NCBI RefSeq assembly: GCF_035999195.1
Contig: NZ_DASYGY010000004.1
Location: 558,001-622,000, forward strand
DNA from: Pseudoxanthomonas sp.
GTDB lineage: Bacteria; Pseudomonadota; Gammaproteobacteria; Xanthomonadales; Xanthomonadaceae
Length of the DNA: 64,000 bases
Direction: 5' to 3'
This document shows, piece after piece, positions 1 through 9,348 of this stretch. The translations under genes were made by a program, and so were the position numbers. The notes under the pieces were generated by a model. That model was not told the origin of the DNA, did not search any database, and saw nothing but the letters and a program-made list of their open reading frames with translations. Numbering within the stretch: the stretch's first letter is position 1; each line of letters opens with the position of its first letter.

Positions 1-501
1 GGCGAAGCGCCGCAGGTGCTGGACCCGGCGATCGCGCGCGAAGTGGTCGGCATGATGGAAACGGTGGTCACCCAGGGCGGTGCCAAGCGTGCGGGCGTGC
101 TCGGTTACCGCGTCGCGGGCAAGACCGGCACGGCGCGCATCGCGTCGGGCGGCGGCTATGCGAAGGGGCGCTATGCCTCGTTCTTCGCCGGCCTGGTGCC
201 GGCCAGCAATCCGCGCTTCGCCGCGGTGGTGGTGATCAACGATTCGCAGGAAGGCGGCTACTACGGCGGCCTGGTCGCCGCGCCCGTCTTCCATGACGTC
301 ATGGACGGAACGCTGCGCCTGATGGACGTGCCGCCGGACGACATCGAGGCCTGGCTCGCCGCGCAGGCCAAGCATGCGGGCCGGTCGACCGGCGCCGCGC
401 CGGTGCCGGCGCCGGTCGCCGACGATGCGGTCGACACGACCGACCCGTCCGCGTTCGACGCCCCGCATGCCGCGCTGCCGGCCACGGAGGCGACGCGATG
501 A
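1..501 (+). CDS. ftsI: FtsI/PBP3 peptidoglycan D,D-transpeptidase, C-terminal part
   Basis: The gene is open from the first base, so the start lies upstream of the window. The visible 166 codons are the end of the penicillin-binding transpeptidase domain: the KTG box (GKTGTAR) is followed by the usual SFFAGLVPASNPRFAAVVVI strand region. A low-complexity Ala/Pro/Asp tail of about 45 residues ends the protein. FtsI cross-links septal peptidoglycan in the periplasm. Its stop overlaps the murE start (ATGA at 498), as in other dcw clusters, which supports FtsI over another class B PBP. The SxxK and SxN motifs lie outside the window and cannot be checked. Confidence 0.93.
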   Translation, partial: GEAPQVLDPAIAREVVGMMETVVTQGGAKRAGVLGYRVAGKTGTARIASGGGYAKGRYASFFAGLVPASNPRFAAVVVINDSQEGGYYGGLVAAPVFHDVMDGTLRLMDVPPDDIEAWLAAQAKHAGRSTGAAPVPAPVADDAVDTTDPSAFDAPHAALPATEATR

Positions 502-1982
502 GGCGGATGATGGCGCTGGCCGAACTGCTGCCCGACGTGGACGTGCCGCGCGACATCGTCGTGCGCGGATTGACGCTGGACAGCCGCAGCGTGCAGCCGG
601 GCGACGCCTTCGTGGCCATCGCGGGATTCGGCGCGCACGGCCTGAACTTCGCTGCACAGGCAAAGGAGAACGGCGCCAGCGCGATCCTGTTCGAAGCGCC
701 GGTGCCGGACGGGCTGGAGGCGCCGCGTGATGCGATCGCCGTGCCCGGCCTGCGCGCACGCATGGGTGCGATGGCGGACCGCTTCCATGCCGCGCCGTCG
801 CACGACATGAAGATGGTCGGCGTCACCGGCACCAACGGCAAGACGTCGACGGTGCAGTTGCTGGCGCAGGCCTGGCACCTGCGCGGTGTGCGATGCGCGA
901 CCGTCGGTACGCTCGGCGCGGGCATGTACGGCGAAGTGGCGCCCACCGGCTTCACCACCCCGCTGGTGCTGCAGATACATGCGCTGCTGGCGCAGTTCCG
1001 CGACGCCGGCGCCAAGGCTGTCGCCATGGAAGTCAGTTCGCACGCGCTCGACCAGGGCCGCGTGGACGCGGTGCATTTCGACGTCGGTGTGTTCACCAAC
1101 CTCACCCGCGACCACCTGGACTATCACGGCGACATGGAGCGCTACGGCGCCGCCAAGTCGCTGCTGTTCGTGCGCGACGGTCTGAAAGCTGGCGTCGTGA
1201 ACCTCGACGACGCCTACGGGCGCGATCTGTTCGGCCGCCTGCCGCACGGCCTGCAGCGGATCGGCGTGAGCTCGCGCGGGCAGGGCGATGCGGTCGTGCG
1301 CGCGGACGCGCTGCGGCTGGACGGCAGCGGCATCGGCTTCGACCTGGTCATCGGCGACGAAACGCAGCCGGTGCAGTCGCGCCTGCTGGGCCGTTTCAAC
1401 GTGGACAACCTGCTGGCGGTGGCCGGTGTGCTGCATGCGCTGGGCGATACGACGGCCGAGATCGGGCGCACACTGTCGCGGCTGTCGCCGATCCATGGCC
1501 GCATGAACCGGCTCGGTGGCGACAGCGATGCGGCAGGGAACCGTCGTCCGCTGGTCGTCATCGACTACGCGCATACGCCGGACGCGCTGGAGCAGGCGCT
1601 GTCCAGTCTGCGCGACCACGTGCAGGGCCGCCTGTTATGCGTATTCGGCTGCGGCGGCGATCGCGATGCCGGCAAGCGCCCGCAGATGGCCGCCATCGCC
1701 GAGCGCCTGGCGGACGTGGTGCTGGTCACCGACGACAATCCGCGTACCGAAGACGGCGATCGCATCGTCGCCGACATCATGGCCGGTTTCGCGAAACCGG
1801 ACGTGGTGCTCGTGCAGCGCGACCGCGCGCAGGCGATCGCGCAGGCGGTGGCGCAGGCCGGGCCCGACGACATCGTGCTGGTGGCGGGCAAGGGTCATGA
1901 GCCCTACCAAGACGTCAACGGCGTGAAGCATCCGTTCGACGACACCGCCGTCGCCCGCCAGGCGCTGGAGGACCGTCGATGA
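498..1982 (+). CDS. murE: UDP-MurNAc-tripeptide synthetase MurE (meso-DAP adding)
   Basis: This cytoplasmic Mur ligase adds the third residue to UDP-MurNAc-L-Ala-D-Glu. The 494 residues have the N-terminal UDP-binding domain, the ATP loop GTNGKTS at about 111-117, and the central and C-terminal ligase domains. DNPRTED near residue 413 contains DNPR, the motif known to select meso-diaminopimelate, so a Gram-negative DAP-type wall is expected. The start overlaps the ftsI stop by 4 bases and the end overlaps murF by 4 bases, so translation is probably coupled. Length is normal for the family. Confidence 0.97.
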   Translation: MRRMMALAELLPDVDVPRDIVVRGLTLDSRSVQPGDAFVAIAGFGAHGLNFAAQAKENGASAILFEAPVPDGLEAPRDAIAVPGLRARMGAMADRFHAAPSHDMKMVGVTGTNGKTSTVQLLAQAWHLRGVRCATVGTLGAGMYGEVAPTGFTTPLVLQIHALLAQFRDAGAKAVAMEVSSHALDQGRVDAVHFDVGVFTNLTRDHLDYHGDMERYGAAKSLLFVRDGLKAGVVNLDDAYGRDLFGRLPHGLQRIGVSSRGQGDAVVRADALRLDGSGIGFDLVIGDETQPVQSRLLGRFNVDNLLAVAGVLHALGDTTAEIGRTLSRLSPIHGRMNRLGGDSDAAGNRRPLVVIDYAHTPDALEQALSSLRDHVQGRLLCVFGCGGDRDAGKRPQMAAIAERLADVVLVTDDNPRTEDGDRIVADIMAGFAKPDVVLVQRDRAQAIAQAVAQAGPDDIVLVAGKGHEPYQDVNGVKHPFDDTAVARQALEDRR

Positions 1983-3358
1983 AACGGCTTCCCCTTTCCC
2001 TGCTGGCGCACTGGGCGGGCGGCGAACTGCTGGGCGACGACCTGGTGATCGGGTCGCTGACCCACGACACCCGCGCCCTGGTGCCGGGCAGCCTGTACGT
2101 GGCGCTGCGCGGCGAACGGTTCGACGGCCACGACTTCGCCTACGACGCCTCCATGCGCGGCGCCGCCGCGGTGCTCGTCGACCATGAGGTGAAGGTCGAC
2201 GTGCCGCAGGTGGTGGTGCCGGATACGCTGCTGGCGCTGGCGCGCATCGCCGCCGGCCTGCAGCGCGACCGCGTGGAAAAAACGGTGGCCATCACCGGCA
2301 GCAACGGCAAGACCTCGGTGAAGACACTGGTCGTGTCCATCCTGCAGCGCGCCGGCGTCACCTACTTCAATCCCGGCAACCGCAACAACGAGATCGGCCT
2401 GCCGATGGCCATCATCGACGGGCCGGACGACGCCGACTTCTCGGTCTACGAGATGGGCGCCGGCAAGCCGGGCGACATCGCCTACCTGACCGACATCGTC
2501 ACGCCGGAAGTGGCGCTGGTGAACAACATCGGCGCCGCGCACCTGGAGCGCATGGGCTCGCTGATGGGCGTGGCCGAGACCAAGGGCGCCATCTACGACG
2601 CGCTGCCGGCCGACGGCACGGCGGTGATCAACGCCGACGACGCCTTCGCCGAATACTTCGCCAGCCGCGTGCCCGACCGCCGCATCCTGCGCTTCGGCCT
2701 GGAGGCCACCGCCGACCTGACCGCGCGCGACATCCGCGCGACCGCGGACGGTTCGGACTTCGTGCTGGTGGCGCCGCATGGCGAGATCGCGGTCGAACTG
2801 CACCTGCCGGGCCGCCACAACGTACTCAATGCACTTGCGGCCGCCGGCATTGCGATGGCCTGCGGCGTATCGCTGCCGATCATCGCCGAGGGTCTGTCGG
2901 CCGCGCAGCCGGTCGCCGGCCGCCAGGTCGCGCACACGCTGCCGAACGGCGCAGTGGTGATCGACGACAGCTACAACGCCAATCCCGGCTCGCTGGTCGC
3001 CGCCATCGATACGCTGGCGGCGGCGAGCGCGCAGGCCGGTGGCGAGGGCTGGCTGGTGCTCGGCGACATGCGCGAGCTGGGTGCCGACGAAGTCACGCTG
3101 CACGCCGAGATGGGTACACGCGCAAGAACGGCCGGCATCCGTCGCCTCTACACGCTGGGTCCGCTCAGCGCCGCCGCCGCCGCCGCCTTCGGCGATGGCG
3201 CGTATCCGTTCCAAGACCACGCCTCGCTGGCCGACGCCCTGCGCGCCGAGCTGCGGGCCGGCGTGCGCTGTCTGGTCAAGGGCTCGCGCGGCAGCGCGAT
3301 GGACCGGATCGTCGCCGCCCTGCTGTCCAACGGGGAGGAAACCTCGCATGCTGCTTGA
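1979..3358 (+). CDS. murF: UDP-MurNAc-pentapeptide synthetase MurF
   Basis: MurF adds D-Ala-D-Ala to the UDP-MurNAc tripeptide in the cytoplasm, completing the soluble precursor. The 459-residue protein has the ATP-binding loop GSNGKTSVKT at about 107-116, the NRNNEIGLP segment typical of MurF after it, and DDSYNANPGS in the C-terminal domain. The ATG overlaps the murE stop by 4 bases, and the 3' end runs 11 bases into mraY. Length and order match the dcw cluster. Confidence 0.97.
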   Translation: MKRLPLSLLAHWAGGELLGDDLVIGSLTHDTRALVPGSLYVALRGERFDGHDFAYDASMRGAAAVLVDHEVKVDVPQVVVPDTLLALARIAAGLQRDRVEKTVAITGSNGKTSVKTLVVSILQRAGVTYFNPGNRNNEIGLPMAIIDGPDDADFSVYEMGAGKPGDIAYLTDIVTPEVALVNNIGAAHLERMGSLMGVAETKGAIYDALPADGTAVINADDAFAEYFASRVPDRRILRFGLEATADLTARDIRATADGSDFVLVAPHGEIAVELHLPGRHNVLNALAAAGIAMACGVSLPIIAEGLSAAQPVAGRQVAHTLPNGAVVIDDSYNANPGSLVAAIDTLAAASAQAGGEGWLVLGDMRELGADEVTLHAEMGTRARTAGIRRLYTLGPLSAAAAAAFGDGAYPFQDHASLADALRAELRAGVRCLVKGSRGSAMDRIVAALLSNGEETSHAA

Positions 3359-4433
3359 ACTGGCTCGCTGGCTGCAGAGCCTGGAAAACTTCTTCGGCCT
3401 GTTCGGCTACCTGACGTTCCGCGGCATCCTGGCCGCGCTGACGTCGCTGGCGCTGTCGCTGTGGCTGGGTCCGGCGGTGATCCGCAAGCTCGGCCAGCTC
3501 AAGGGCGGCCAGCCGATCCGCAAGGACGGCCCGCAGTCGCACTTCTCCAAGGCCGGCACGCCGACGATGGGCGGCGCGCTGATCCTGATGACGGTGCTGC
3601 TGTCGGTGCTGCTGTGGGGCGACCTGCGCAACAAGTACGTGTGGGTAGTGCTGCTGGTGATGCTGGCATTCGGCGCCATCGGCTGGTACGACGACTGGAT
3701 CAAGATCGTCAAGCGCGATCCCAACGGCCTGAAATCGCGCTGGAAGTACCTGCTGCAGTCGATCTTCGGCCTGGCCGCCGGCCTGTACCTGTACCTGTAC
3801 GCCGACGTGCCGGCGGCGACCACCTTCTACGTGCCGTTCTTCAAGTCGATCGCACTGCCGCTGGCGGGCATCGGCTTCGTCGCCATCGCGTACTTCTGGA
3901 TCGTCGGCTTCTCCAACGCGGTCAACCTGACCGATGGCCTGGACGGCCTGGCGATCATGCCGACGGTGCTGGTCGCGTGCGCGCTGGGCGTGTTCGCCTA
4001 CGCCTCGGGCAACGCGGTGTTCTCCAGCTACCTGCAGATCCCGCCGGTGCCGGGGGCGGGCGAGTTGACCATCATCTGTGCGGCCATCGCCGGCGCGGGT
4101 CTCGGGTTCCTGTGGTTCAACACGTATCCGGCGATGGTGTTCATGGGCGACATCGGCGCGCTGGCGCTGGGCGCCGTGCTGGGCACCATCGCGGTGATCG
4201 TGCGCCAGGAACTGGTGCTGGTGATCATGGGCGGCATCTTCGTCATCGAGACGCTGTCGGTGATGATCCAGGTGGCGTCGTTCAAGCTGACCGGCAAGCG
4301 CGTGTTCCGCATGGCGCCGATCCACCACCACTTCGAACTGAAGGGCTGGCCGGAGCCGCGGGTGATCGTGCGCTTCTGGATCATCTCCGTCGTGCTGGTC
4401 CTGGTCGGCCTGGCCACGTTGAAGGTGCGCTGA
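3348..4433 (+). CDS. mraY: Phospho-MurNAc-pentapeptide translocase MraY
   Basis: MraY transfers phospho-MurNAc-pentapeptide to undecaprenyl phosphate, making lipid I at the inner membrane. The 361-residue protein is highly hydrophobic, with about ten membrane segments. Family signatures are visible: a cytoplasmic loop with GTPTMGG near residue 65, NLTDGLDGLA near 193-202, MGDIGALALGA near 265, and HHHFELKGW near 326. The ATG at 3348 starts the protein with MLLELARWLQ, as usual for MraY; a longer frame upstream is only overlap with murF. The stop overlaps the ftsW start, with no murD in between (see findings). Confidence 0.97.
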   Translation: MLLELARWLQSLENFFGLFGYLTFRGILAALTSLALSLWLGPAVIRKLGQLKGGQPIRKDGPQSHFSKAGTPTMGGALILMTVLLSVLLWGDLRNKYVWVVLLVMLAFGAIGWYDDWIKIVKRDPNGLKSRWKYLLQSIFGLAAGLYLYLYADVPAATTFYVPFFKSIALPLAGIGFVAIAYFWIVGFSNAVNLTDGLDGLAIMPTVLVACALGVFAYASGNAVFSSYLQIPPVPGAGELTIICAAIAGAGLGFLWFNTYPAMVFMGDIGALALGAVLGTIAVIVRQELVLVIMGGIFVIETLSVMIQVASFKLTGKRVFRMAPIHHHFELKGWPEPRVIVRFWIISVVLVLVGLATLKVR

Positions 4434-5740
4434 TGAACGATACGCCGCGCCAGGCCACGCGACTGGACGCCATCGGGGGCCGTTTCGACCCCTGGTTGCT
4501 CGGCGCCATGCTGGCGCTGGCGTCGCTGGGCGTGGTGATGGTGGCGTCGGCGTCGATCTACCAGCACGGCAACCCGTTCTATTACCTCATCCGCCACGGC
4601 ATGTTCCTGGTCGTGGGTGCGGGCCTGGCGTGGTGGGTGACGCGCACCGAACTGAAGAGCATCGAGGCGCGCAATCACCTGCTGCTGCTCGGCTGCGTGG
4701 TGCTGCTGCTGATGGTGTTCGTGCCGGGGCTGGGCGTGAGCGTCAAGGGCGCGCACCGCTGGATCAACCTGGGCGTGTCGAACTTCCAGGTGGTCGAGGT
4801 GGTGAAGGTGTTCTTCATCGTCTGGCTCGCCAGCTACCTGGTGCGCTTCCGCGACGAGGTCAATGCGACCTGGGCCGCGATGCTGAAGCCGCTGGGCGTG
4901 GTGGTGGTGCTGGTGGTGCTGCTGCTGCTGCAGCCCGACTTCGGTTCGTCCTCGCTGCTGCTGGCGATCACCGCCGGCATGCTGGTGCTGGGTGGCGTGA
5001 ACATGCCGCGCATGTTCGGCCCGGTGCTGGTGGGCCTGCCGGTACTGGCGATCGTCGCCATCGCCGAGCCGTATCGCATGCGCCGGCTGACCTCGTTCTC
5101 CGATCCGTGGGCCGATCCGTTCGGCAGCGGCTACCAGCTGACCAACGCGCTGATGGCGATCGGCCGCGGCGAGTGGAGCGGCATCGGCCTCGGCGGCTCG
5201 GTGCTGAAACTCAACTATCTGCCGGAAGTGCATACCGACTTCATCTTCTCGGTGATCGGCGAGGAGCTCGGCTTCGTCGGCATCTGCCTGGTGGTGGCGC
5301 TGTACGCGCTGCTGGTCGGCCGCGCCTTCGTGATCGGCCTACGCTGCGTGGAGATGCGCCGCCACTTCGCCGGCTACGTCGCGTTCGGCGTGGCGCTGTG
5401 GATCGGCATGCAGAGCTTCGTGTCGATGGGCGTGAACCTGGGCCTGCTGCCGACCAAGGGCCTGACCCTGCCGCTGATCTCGTCGGGCGGCTCGAGCATC
5501 CTGATGACCTGCGTGGCGATGGGCCTGCTGCTGCGCGTGTCGTACGAACTGGAGCGCACCCAGCGCCAGGTCGCATTGCGCGGCGAAACGGTGCAGGGCG
5601 GCGAGACGCCGCGTGCGCCGGCCGAGCCGCGCCCGGTCTCCCCCGCGCCCCAGACGCCCGCCATGCCGCTCTCGCAGACCCTGCGCGGCACCAGCCGTCT
5701 GCAGCCGCGCATCGAACCGACGTTCGAGAGGCTCGCGTGA
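4433..5740 (+). CDS. ftsW: Septal peptidoglycan polymerase FtsW (SEDS family)
   Basis: FtsW is the SEDS glycosyltransferase that polymerises lipid II at the septum with FtsI. The 435-residue protein has about ten transmembrane segments. The conserved C-terminal loop PTKGLTLPLISSGGSS lies near residues 339-354, and the FSVIGEELG segment near 270. A Pro/Ala-rich cytoplasmic tail of about 50 residues follows, longer than in many FtsW proteins. The start ATG overlaps the mraY stop (TGATG), and the TGA stop overlaps the GTG start of murG. Confidence 0.96.
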   Translation: MNDTPRQATRLDAIGGRFDPWLLGAMLALASLGVVMVASASIYQHGNPFYYLIRHGMFLVVGAGLAWWVTRTELKSIEARNHLLLLGCVVLLLMVFVPGLGVSVKGAHRWINLGVSNFQVVEVVKVFFIVWLASYLVRFRDEVNATWAAMLKPLGVVVVLVVLLLLQPDFGSSSLLLAITAGMLVLGGVNMPRMFGPVLVGLPVLAIVAIAEPYRMRRLTSFSDPWADPFGSGYQLTNALMAIGRGEWSGIGLGGSVLKLNYLPEVHTDFIFSVIGEELGFVGICLVVALYALLVGRAFVIGLRCVEMRRHFAGYVAFGVALWIGMQSFVSMGVNLGLLPTKGLTLPLISSGGSSILMTCVAMGLLLRVSYELERTQRQVALRGETVQGGETPRAPAEPRPVSPAPQTPAMPLSQTLRGTSRLQPRIEPTFERLA

Positions 5741-6813
5741 ACGCCGGCACCGCTCCCGTGATGATCATGGCCGGTGGTACCGGTGGCCATATCTTCCCCG
5801 CGCTGGCCGTTGCCAAGGTGCTGCGCGCGCGTGGCGTGCCGGTGGTCTGGCTGGGTGCCGACGGCGCGATGGAGACGCGCCTGGTGCCGCCGCACGACAT
5901 TCCGCTGGACACGCTGGCGATCACCGGCCTGCGCGGCAAGGGAACGCTGGCGCTGCTGGGCGCGCCGGTGCGCGTGCTGCGTGCGATCCGTGCCGCCGGC
6001 TTCGTGCTGCGCCGCCGTGCGCCGCGGGCCGTGGTGAGTTTCGGCGGTTTCGCATCGGGCCCGGGTGGCGTGGCGGCCAAGCTGATGGGCCTGCCGCTGC
6101 TGGTGCACGAACAGAACCGCGCGGCCGGCTTCACCAACCGCGTGCTGGTCAAGGTCGCGCGTCGGGTGATGACCGGGTTCCCGGGCGCCTTCCCGTCGCG
6201 GGAAGAGGTCGTCGGCAATCCGGTGCGCGACGAGATCGCCGCCCTGCCGCCGCCGGCCGAACGCTTCGCCGGTCGAAGTGGTCCGCTGCGCGTCCTCGTG
6301 CTGGGCGGCAGCCAGGGCGCGCGTGCGCTGAACCTGGCCGTGCCGAAGGCCATCGCGACCCTGCCTGCGGGCAGTATCGACGTGCGCCACCAGTGCGGCG
6401 AGAAGCTGCGTGACGAAGCGGCCAAGGCCTATGCCGATGCCGGCGTGTCCGCCAGCGTCGAAGCCTTCATCACCGACATGGCCGACGCCTACGCCTGGGC
6501 GGACCTGGTGGTCTGCCGTTCCGGCGCGTCGACGCTGGCGGAACTGTGCGCGGTCGGCGTGGGCAGCGTGCTGGTGCCGTTCGCCCAGGCCGTCGACGAC
6601 CACCAGACCCGCAATGCCGACTACCTGGTCGAACGCAATGCCGCCGTGCTGCTGAAGCAGGACGACGCGCTCGCCGACCGCCTGGCCTCGGCGCTGCGTC
6701 GCCTGATCGACGACGCCGGTGCGCGCCTGTCGATGGCGACCGCGGCGCGCGCGCTGGCGAAACCCGATGCGGCCGACCGCATCGCCGACATCATTCTTGA
6801 GGTGCAGCCGTGA
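5737..6813 (+). CDS. murG: UDP-GlcNAc:lipid I GlcNAc transferase MurG
   Basis: MurG converts lipid I to lipid II at the inner face of the membrane. The 358-residue GT28 enzyme has the N-terminal glycine loop GGTGGH at 12-17, HEQN near 124, and the C-terminal nucleotide-binding GGSQGARALN near 190. The GTG start overlaps the ftsW stop (GTGA) and gives the standard N terminus. The TGA stop lies inside a repeat element that begins at 6810 (see findings). The next gene, murC, is 124 bases away, the first real break in the cluster. Confidence 0.96.
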   Translation: MNAGTAPVMIMAGGTGGHIFPALAVAKVLRARGVPVVWLGADGAMETRLVPPHDIPLDTLAITGLRGKGTLALLGAPVRVLRAIRAAGFVLRRRAPRAVVSFGGFASGPGGVAAKLMGLPLLVHEQNRAAGFTNRVLVKVARRVMTGFPGAFPSREEVVGNPVRDEIAALPPPAERFAGRSGPLRVLVLGGSQGARALNLAVPKAIATLPAGSIDVRHQCGEKLRDEAAKAYADAGVSASVEAFITDMADAYAWADLVVCRSGASTLAELCAVGVGSVLVPFAQAVDDHQTRNADYLVERNAAVLLKQDDALADRLASALRRLIDDAGARLSMATAARALAKPDAADRIADIILEVQP

Positions 6814-6910
6814 TTCGTGATGGGGGATCCGTGATTCGTGAGGGCAACAGTAAGCGAGGCGTGTTGACGCTGCGCGGGAGCGCTTTTGCGAATCCCGAAT
6901 CACGAATCAC
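6810..6910. repeat. Short inverted-repeat element (MITE-like) between murG and murC
   Basis: The gap is bounded by inverted copies of a GTGATTCGTGAT motif: GTGATTCGTGA at 6810-6820, a second GTGATTCGTGA at 6831-6841, and the reverse form (CGAATCACGAATCAC) ending at 6910. The terminal 12 bases pair perfectly. The left end supplies the TGA stop of murG. Related termini bound the ftsA-ftsZ gap, so this is a dispersed small element. No coding capacity is seen. The murC ribosome binding site (GGAGG, near 6927) lies outside it. Confidence 0.65.
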
Positions 6911-6937
6911 CCATCTCGCGGCCACCGGAGGTGCCCG

Positions 6938-8389
6938 ATGATCGCCGCCGCGCGCGAGCGCCGGCTGCAGCACACCGGTAACCTGGCCCAAGCGTTCCGC
7001 CGGGTGCATTTCGTCGGCATCGGCGGTTCGGGCATGAGCGGCATCGCCGAGGTGCTGTGCACGCTGGGCTATGAGGTGTCGGGTTCGGACAATGCCGACA
7101 ACGCCGCCACCCGCCGGCTGGCCTCGCTGGGTGCGCGCGTGATGCGCGGCCACAATGCGTCGAACGTGCTGGGCACCGACTGCGTGGTGGTCTCCAGCGC
7201 GATCAGACACGACAACCCCGAGTTGATGGAAGCGCGCAGCCAGCGCATTCCGATCGTGCCGCGCGCCGCGATGCTGGCCGAACTGATGCGCTTCCGTCGC
7301 GGCATCGCCGTGGCCGGCACGCATGGCAAGACCACCACCACCAGCCTGGCCGCCGCCGTGCTGAGCGAGGGCGGGCTGGACCCGACCTTCGTTATCGGTG
7401 GCCAGCTGCTCGCCGCCGGCGCCAACGCCAAGCTCGGCGACGGGCAGTGGCTGGTGGCCGAGGCCGACGAGAGCGATGGCAGTTTCCTGCGCCTGAATCC
7501 GCTGATCTCCATCGTCACCAACATCGATGCCGATCACCTGGAGAACTACGGCAACGACTTCGAGCGGGTGAAGGCGGCGTTCGCCGAGTTCCTGCAGCGC
7601 CTGCCGTTCTACGGCCTGGCGGTGCTGTGCATCGACGATCCGGAAGTCGCCGCCATCGCCGCCGACACGCCGCGCCACGTGATGAGTTACGGCTTCGCCG
7701 AGAACGCCGACGTGCGTGCCGAGGACGTGACGCAGGAAGGCGGTCGCATGCACTTCACCCTGCGCCTGCCGGAAGACGCCAGCATCCGCGTCAGCCTCGC
7801 GCTGCCGGGGCGCCACAACGTGCAGAACGCGCTCGCCGCCGCGGCGGTGGGCTGGCAGCTGGGCGTATCGCCGGAAAACATCGCCGCCGCCCTGGAGAAG
7901 TTCGCCGGCATCGGCCGCCGCTTCAACGACCTGGGCGAGATCGTCACGCCGCAGGGCGCGCGCGTGCAGCTGGTCGACGATTACGGTCATCACCCGAGGG
8001 AACTGGCCGCGGTGTTCGCCGCTGCGCGCGGCGGCTGGCCGCACAAGCGCCTGGTGGTGGCCTTCCAGCCGCACCGCTACAGCCGCACGCGCGACCAGTT
8101 CGACGCGTTCGCCGCCGTGCTGTCGGAAGCCGATGCGCTGGTGCTGAGCGAGGTGTATCCGGCCGGCGAACAGCCGATCGCCGGTGCGGATTCCAAGTCG
8201 CTGGCGCGCGCGATCCGTGCGCGCGGCCGCAACGAGCCGGTGGTGGTCAGCCAGGTCAGCGAACTGGTCGATGTGCTGCCCGACGTGCTGCAGGACGGCG
8301 ACCTGCTGCTGCTGATGGGGGCCGGCGACATCGGCCACATGTCGCATCACATCGCGGCGCACGGCTTCGCCGCGAAGGATTCCGCATGA
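6938..8389 (+). CDS. murC: UDP-N-acetylmuramate--L-alanine ligase MurC
   Basis: MurC adds L-Ala to UDP-MurNAc, the first amino-acid step of the stem peptide, in the cytoplasm. The 483-residue protein has the N-terminal nucleotide-binding loop GIGGSGMSGIAEVL near 27-40, the ATP loop GTHGKTTTTS near 127, and DDYGHHPRE in the C-terminal domain. A clear GGAGG lies 6-7 bases before the ATG. It overlaps ddl by 4 bases (ATGA at 8386). After the repeat-filled gap it has its own ribosome binding site instead of coupling to murG. Confidence 0.97.
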   Translation: MIAAARERRLQHTGNLAQAFRRVHFVGIGGSGMSGIAEVLCTLGYEVSGSDNADNAATRRLASLGARVMRGHNASNVLGTDCVVVSSAIRHDNPELMEARSQRIPIVPRAAMLAELMRFRRGIAVAGTHGKTTTTSLAAAVLSEGGLDPTFVIGGQLLAAGANAKLGDGQWLVAEADESDGSFLRLNPLISIVTNIDADHLENYGNDFERVKAAFAEFLQRLPFYGLAVLCIDDPEVAAIAADTPRHVMSYGFAENADVRAEDVTQEGGRMHFTLRLPEDASIRVSLALPGRHNVQNALAAAAVGWQLGVSPENIAAALEKFAGIGRRFNDLGEIVTPQGARVQLVDDYGHHPRELAAVFAAARGGWPHKRLVVAFQPHRYSRTRDQFDAFAAVLSEADALVLSEVYPAGEQPIAGADSKSLARAIRARGRNEPVVVSQVSELVDVLPDVLQDGDLLLLMGAGDIGHMSHHIAAHGFAAKDSA

Positions 8390-9348
8390 GCGCTGTGACC
8401 GTGCCGCCGCTGCGCGTGACCGACGCCTCGCGCTTCGGCCGCGTCGCCGTGCTGCTGGGCGGCGTGTCCAGCGAGCGCGAGGTGTCGCTGAACTCGGGGC
8501 AGAACGTGCTCGACGCGCTGCTCGCCCGCGGCGTGCAGGCGTTCGCCGTGGATGGCGTGCCGGCGCTGGTCGAGGCGATCCGCGCGGGCAAGGTCGACCG
8601 CGTGTTCAACATCATGCACGGCGGCGATGGCGAGAACGGCGTGCTGCAGGGCCTGCTGCAGTCGCTCGGGGTGCCGTACACCGGCCCCGGCGTGCTGGGT
8701 TCCGCGCTGACGATGGACAAGATCCGCACCAAGCAGGTGTGGCAGGCCGCCGGCCTTCCCACCGCGAGCTTCGTGCGCATTCCCGCCGGCGGCGATCTGG
8801 TCGCGGCGGTGCGCACGCTCGGCTTCCCGGTGTTCGTGAAGCCGTCGGCCGAAGGCTCCAGCGTCGGCGTGTTCCAGATCCAGGGCGAGGACGACCTCGC
8901 ACCGGCGGTCGCGTTCGCGTCGACGTATCCCGGCGAACTGCTGGCCGAGCAGATGCTGACCGGTGGCGAATTCACCGTCGCCATCCTCGGCGACCTGGCG
9001 CTGCCGTCGGTGCGCATCGTGCCGGCCACGGGCTGGTACGACTACCACGCCAAGTACATCGCCGAGGACACGCAGTACGTCTGCCCGGGCCTGGACGATG
9101 CCGGCGACGAAGCGCAGATCCGCGCGCTGGCGCTGGACGGCTTCCGCGCCGCCGGCTGCAGCGGCTGGGGTCGCGTGGACGTCATGCGCCACGCCGACGG
9201 CCGTTTCCTGCTTATGGAAGTCAACACCGCGCCCGGCATGACGAGCCATTCGCTGGTGCCGAAGGAAGCGGCGCAGGTCGGCATCGGTTTCGAGGAGCTG
9301 TGCTGGCGCATCCTCGAGCAGACGGTGCCGGAGGTGGCGGGCCGATGA
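8386..9348 (+). CDS. ddl: D-alanine--D-alanine ligase
   Basis: This ATP-grasp ligase makes the D-Ala-D-Ala used by MurF. The 320-residue protein shows GGVSSEREVSLNSG at the N terminus, the ATP-binding EGSSVGVF near 154, and EVNTAPGMTSHS near 278, which carries the magnesium ligands and the P-loop. The short form and its position between murC and ftsQ match DdlB of dcw clusters. The chosen ATG at 8386 overlaps the murC stop, giving a 15-20 residue N-terminal extension before the first beta strand. Confidence 0.95.
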   Translation: MSAVTVPPLRVTDASRFGRVAVLLGGVSSEREVSLNSGQNVLDALLARGVQAFAVDGVPALVEAIRAGKVDRVFNIMHGGDGENGVLQGLLQSLGVPYTGPGVLGSALTMDKIRTKQVWQAAGLPTASFVRIPAGGDLVAAVRTLGFPVFVKPSAEGSSVGVFQIQGEDDLAPAVAFASTYPGELLAEQMLTGGEFTVAILGDLALPSVRIVPATGWYDYHAKYIAEDTQYVCPGLDDAGDEAQIRALALDGFRAAGCSGWGRVDVMRHADGRFLLMEVNTAPGMTSHSLVPKEAAQVGIGFEELCWRILEQTVPEVAGR

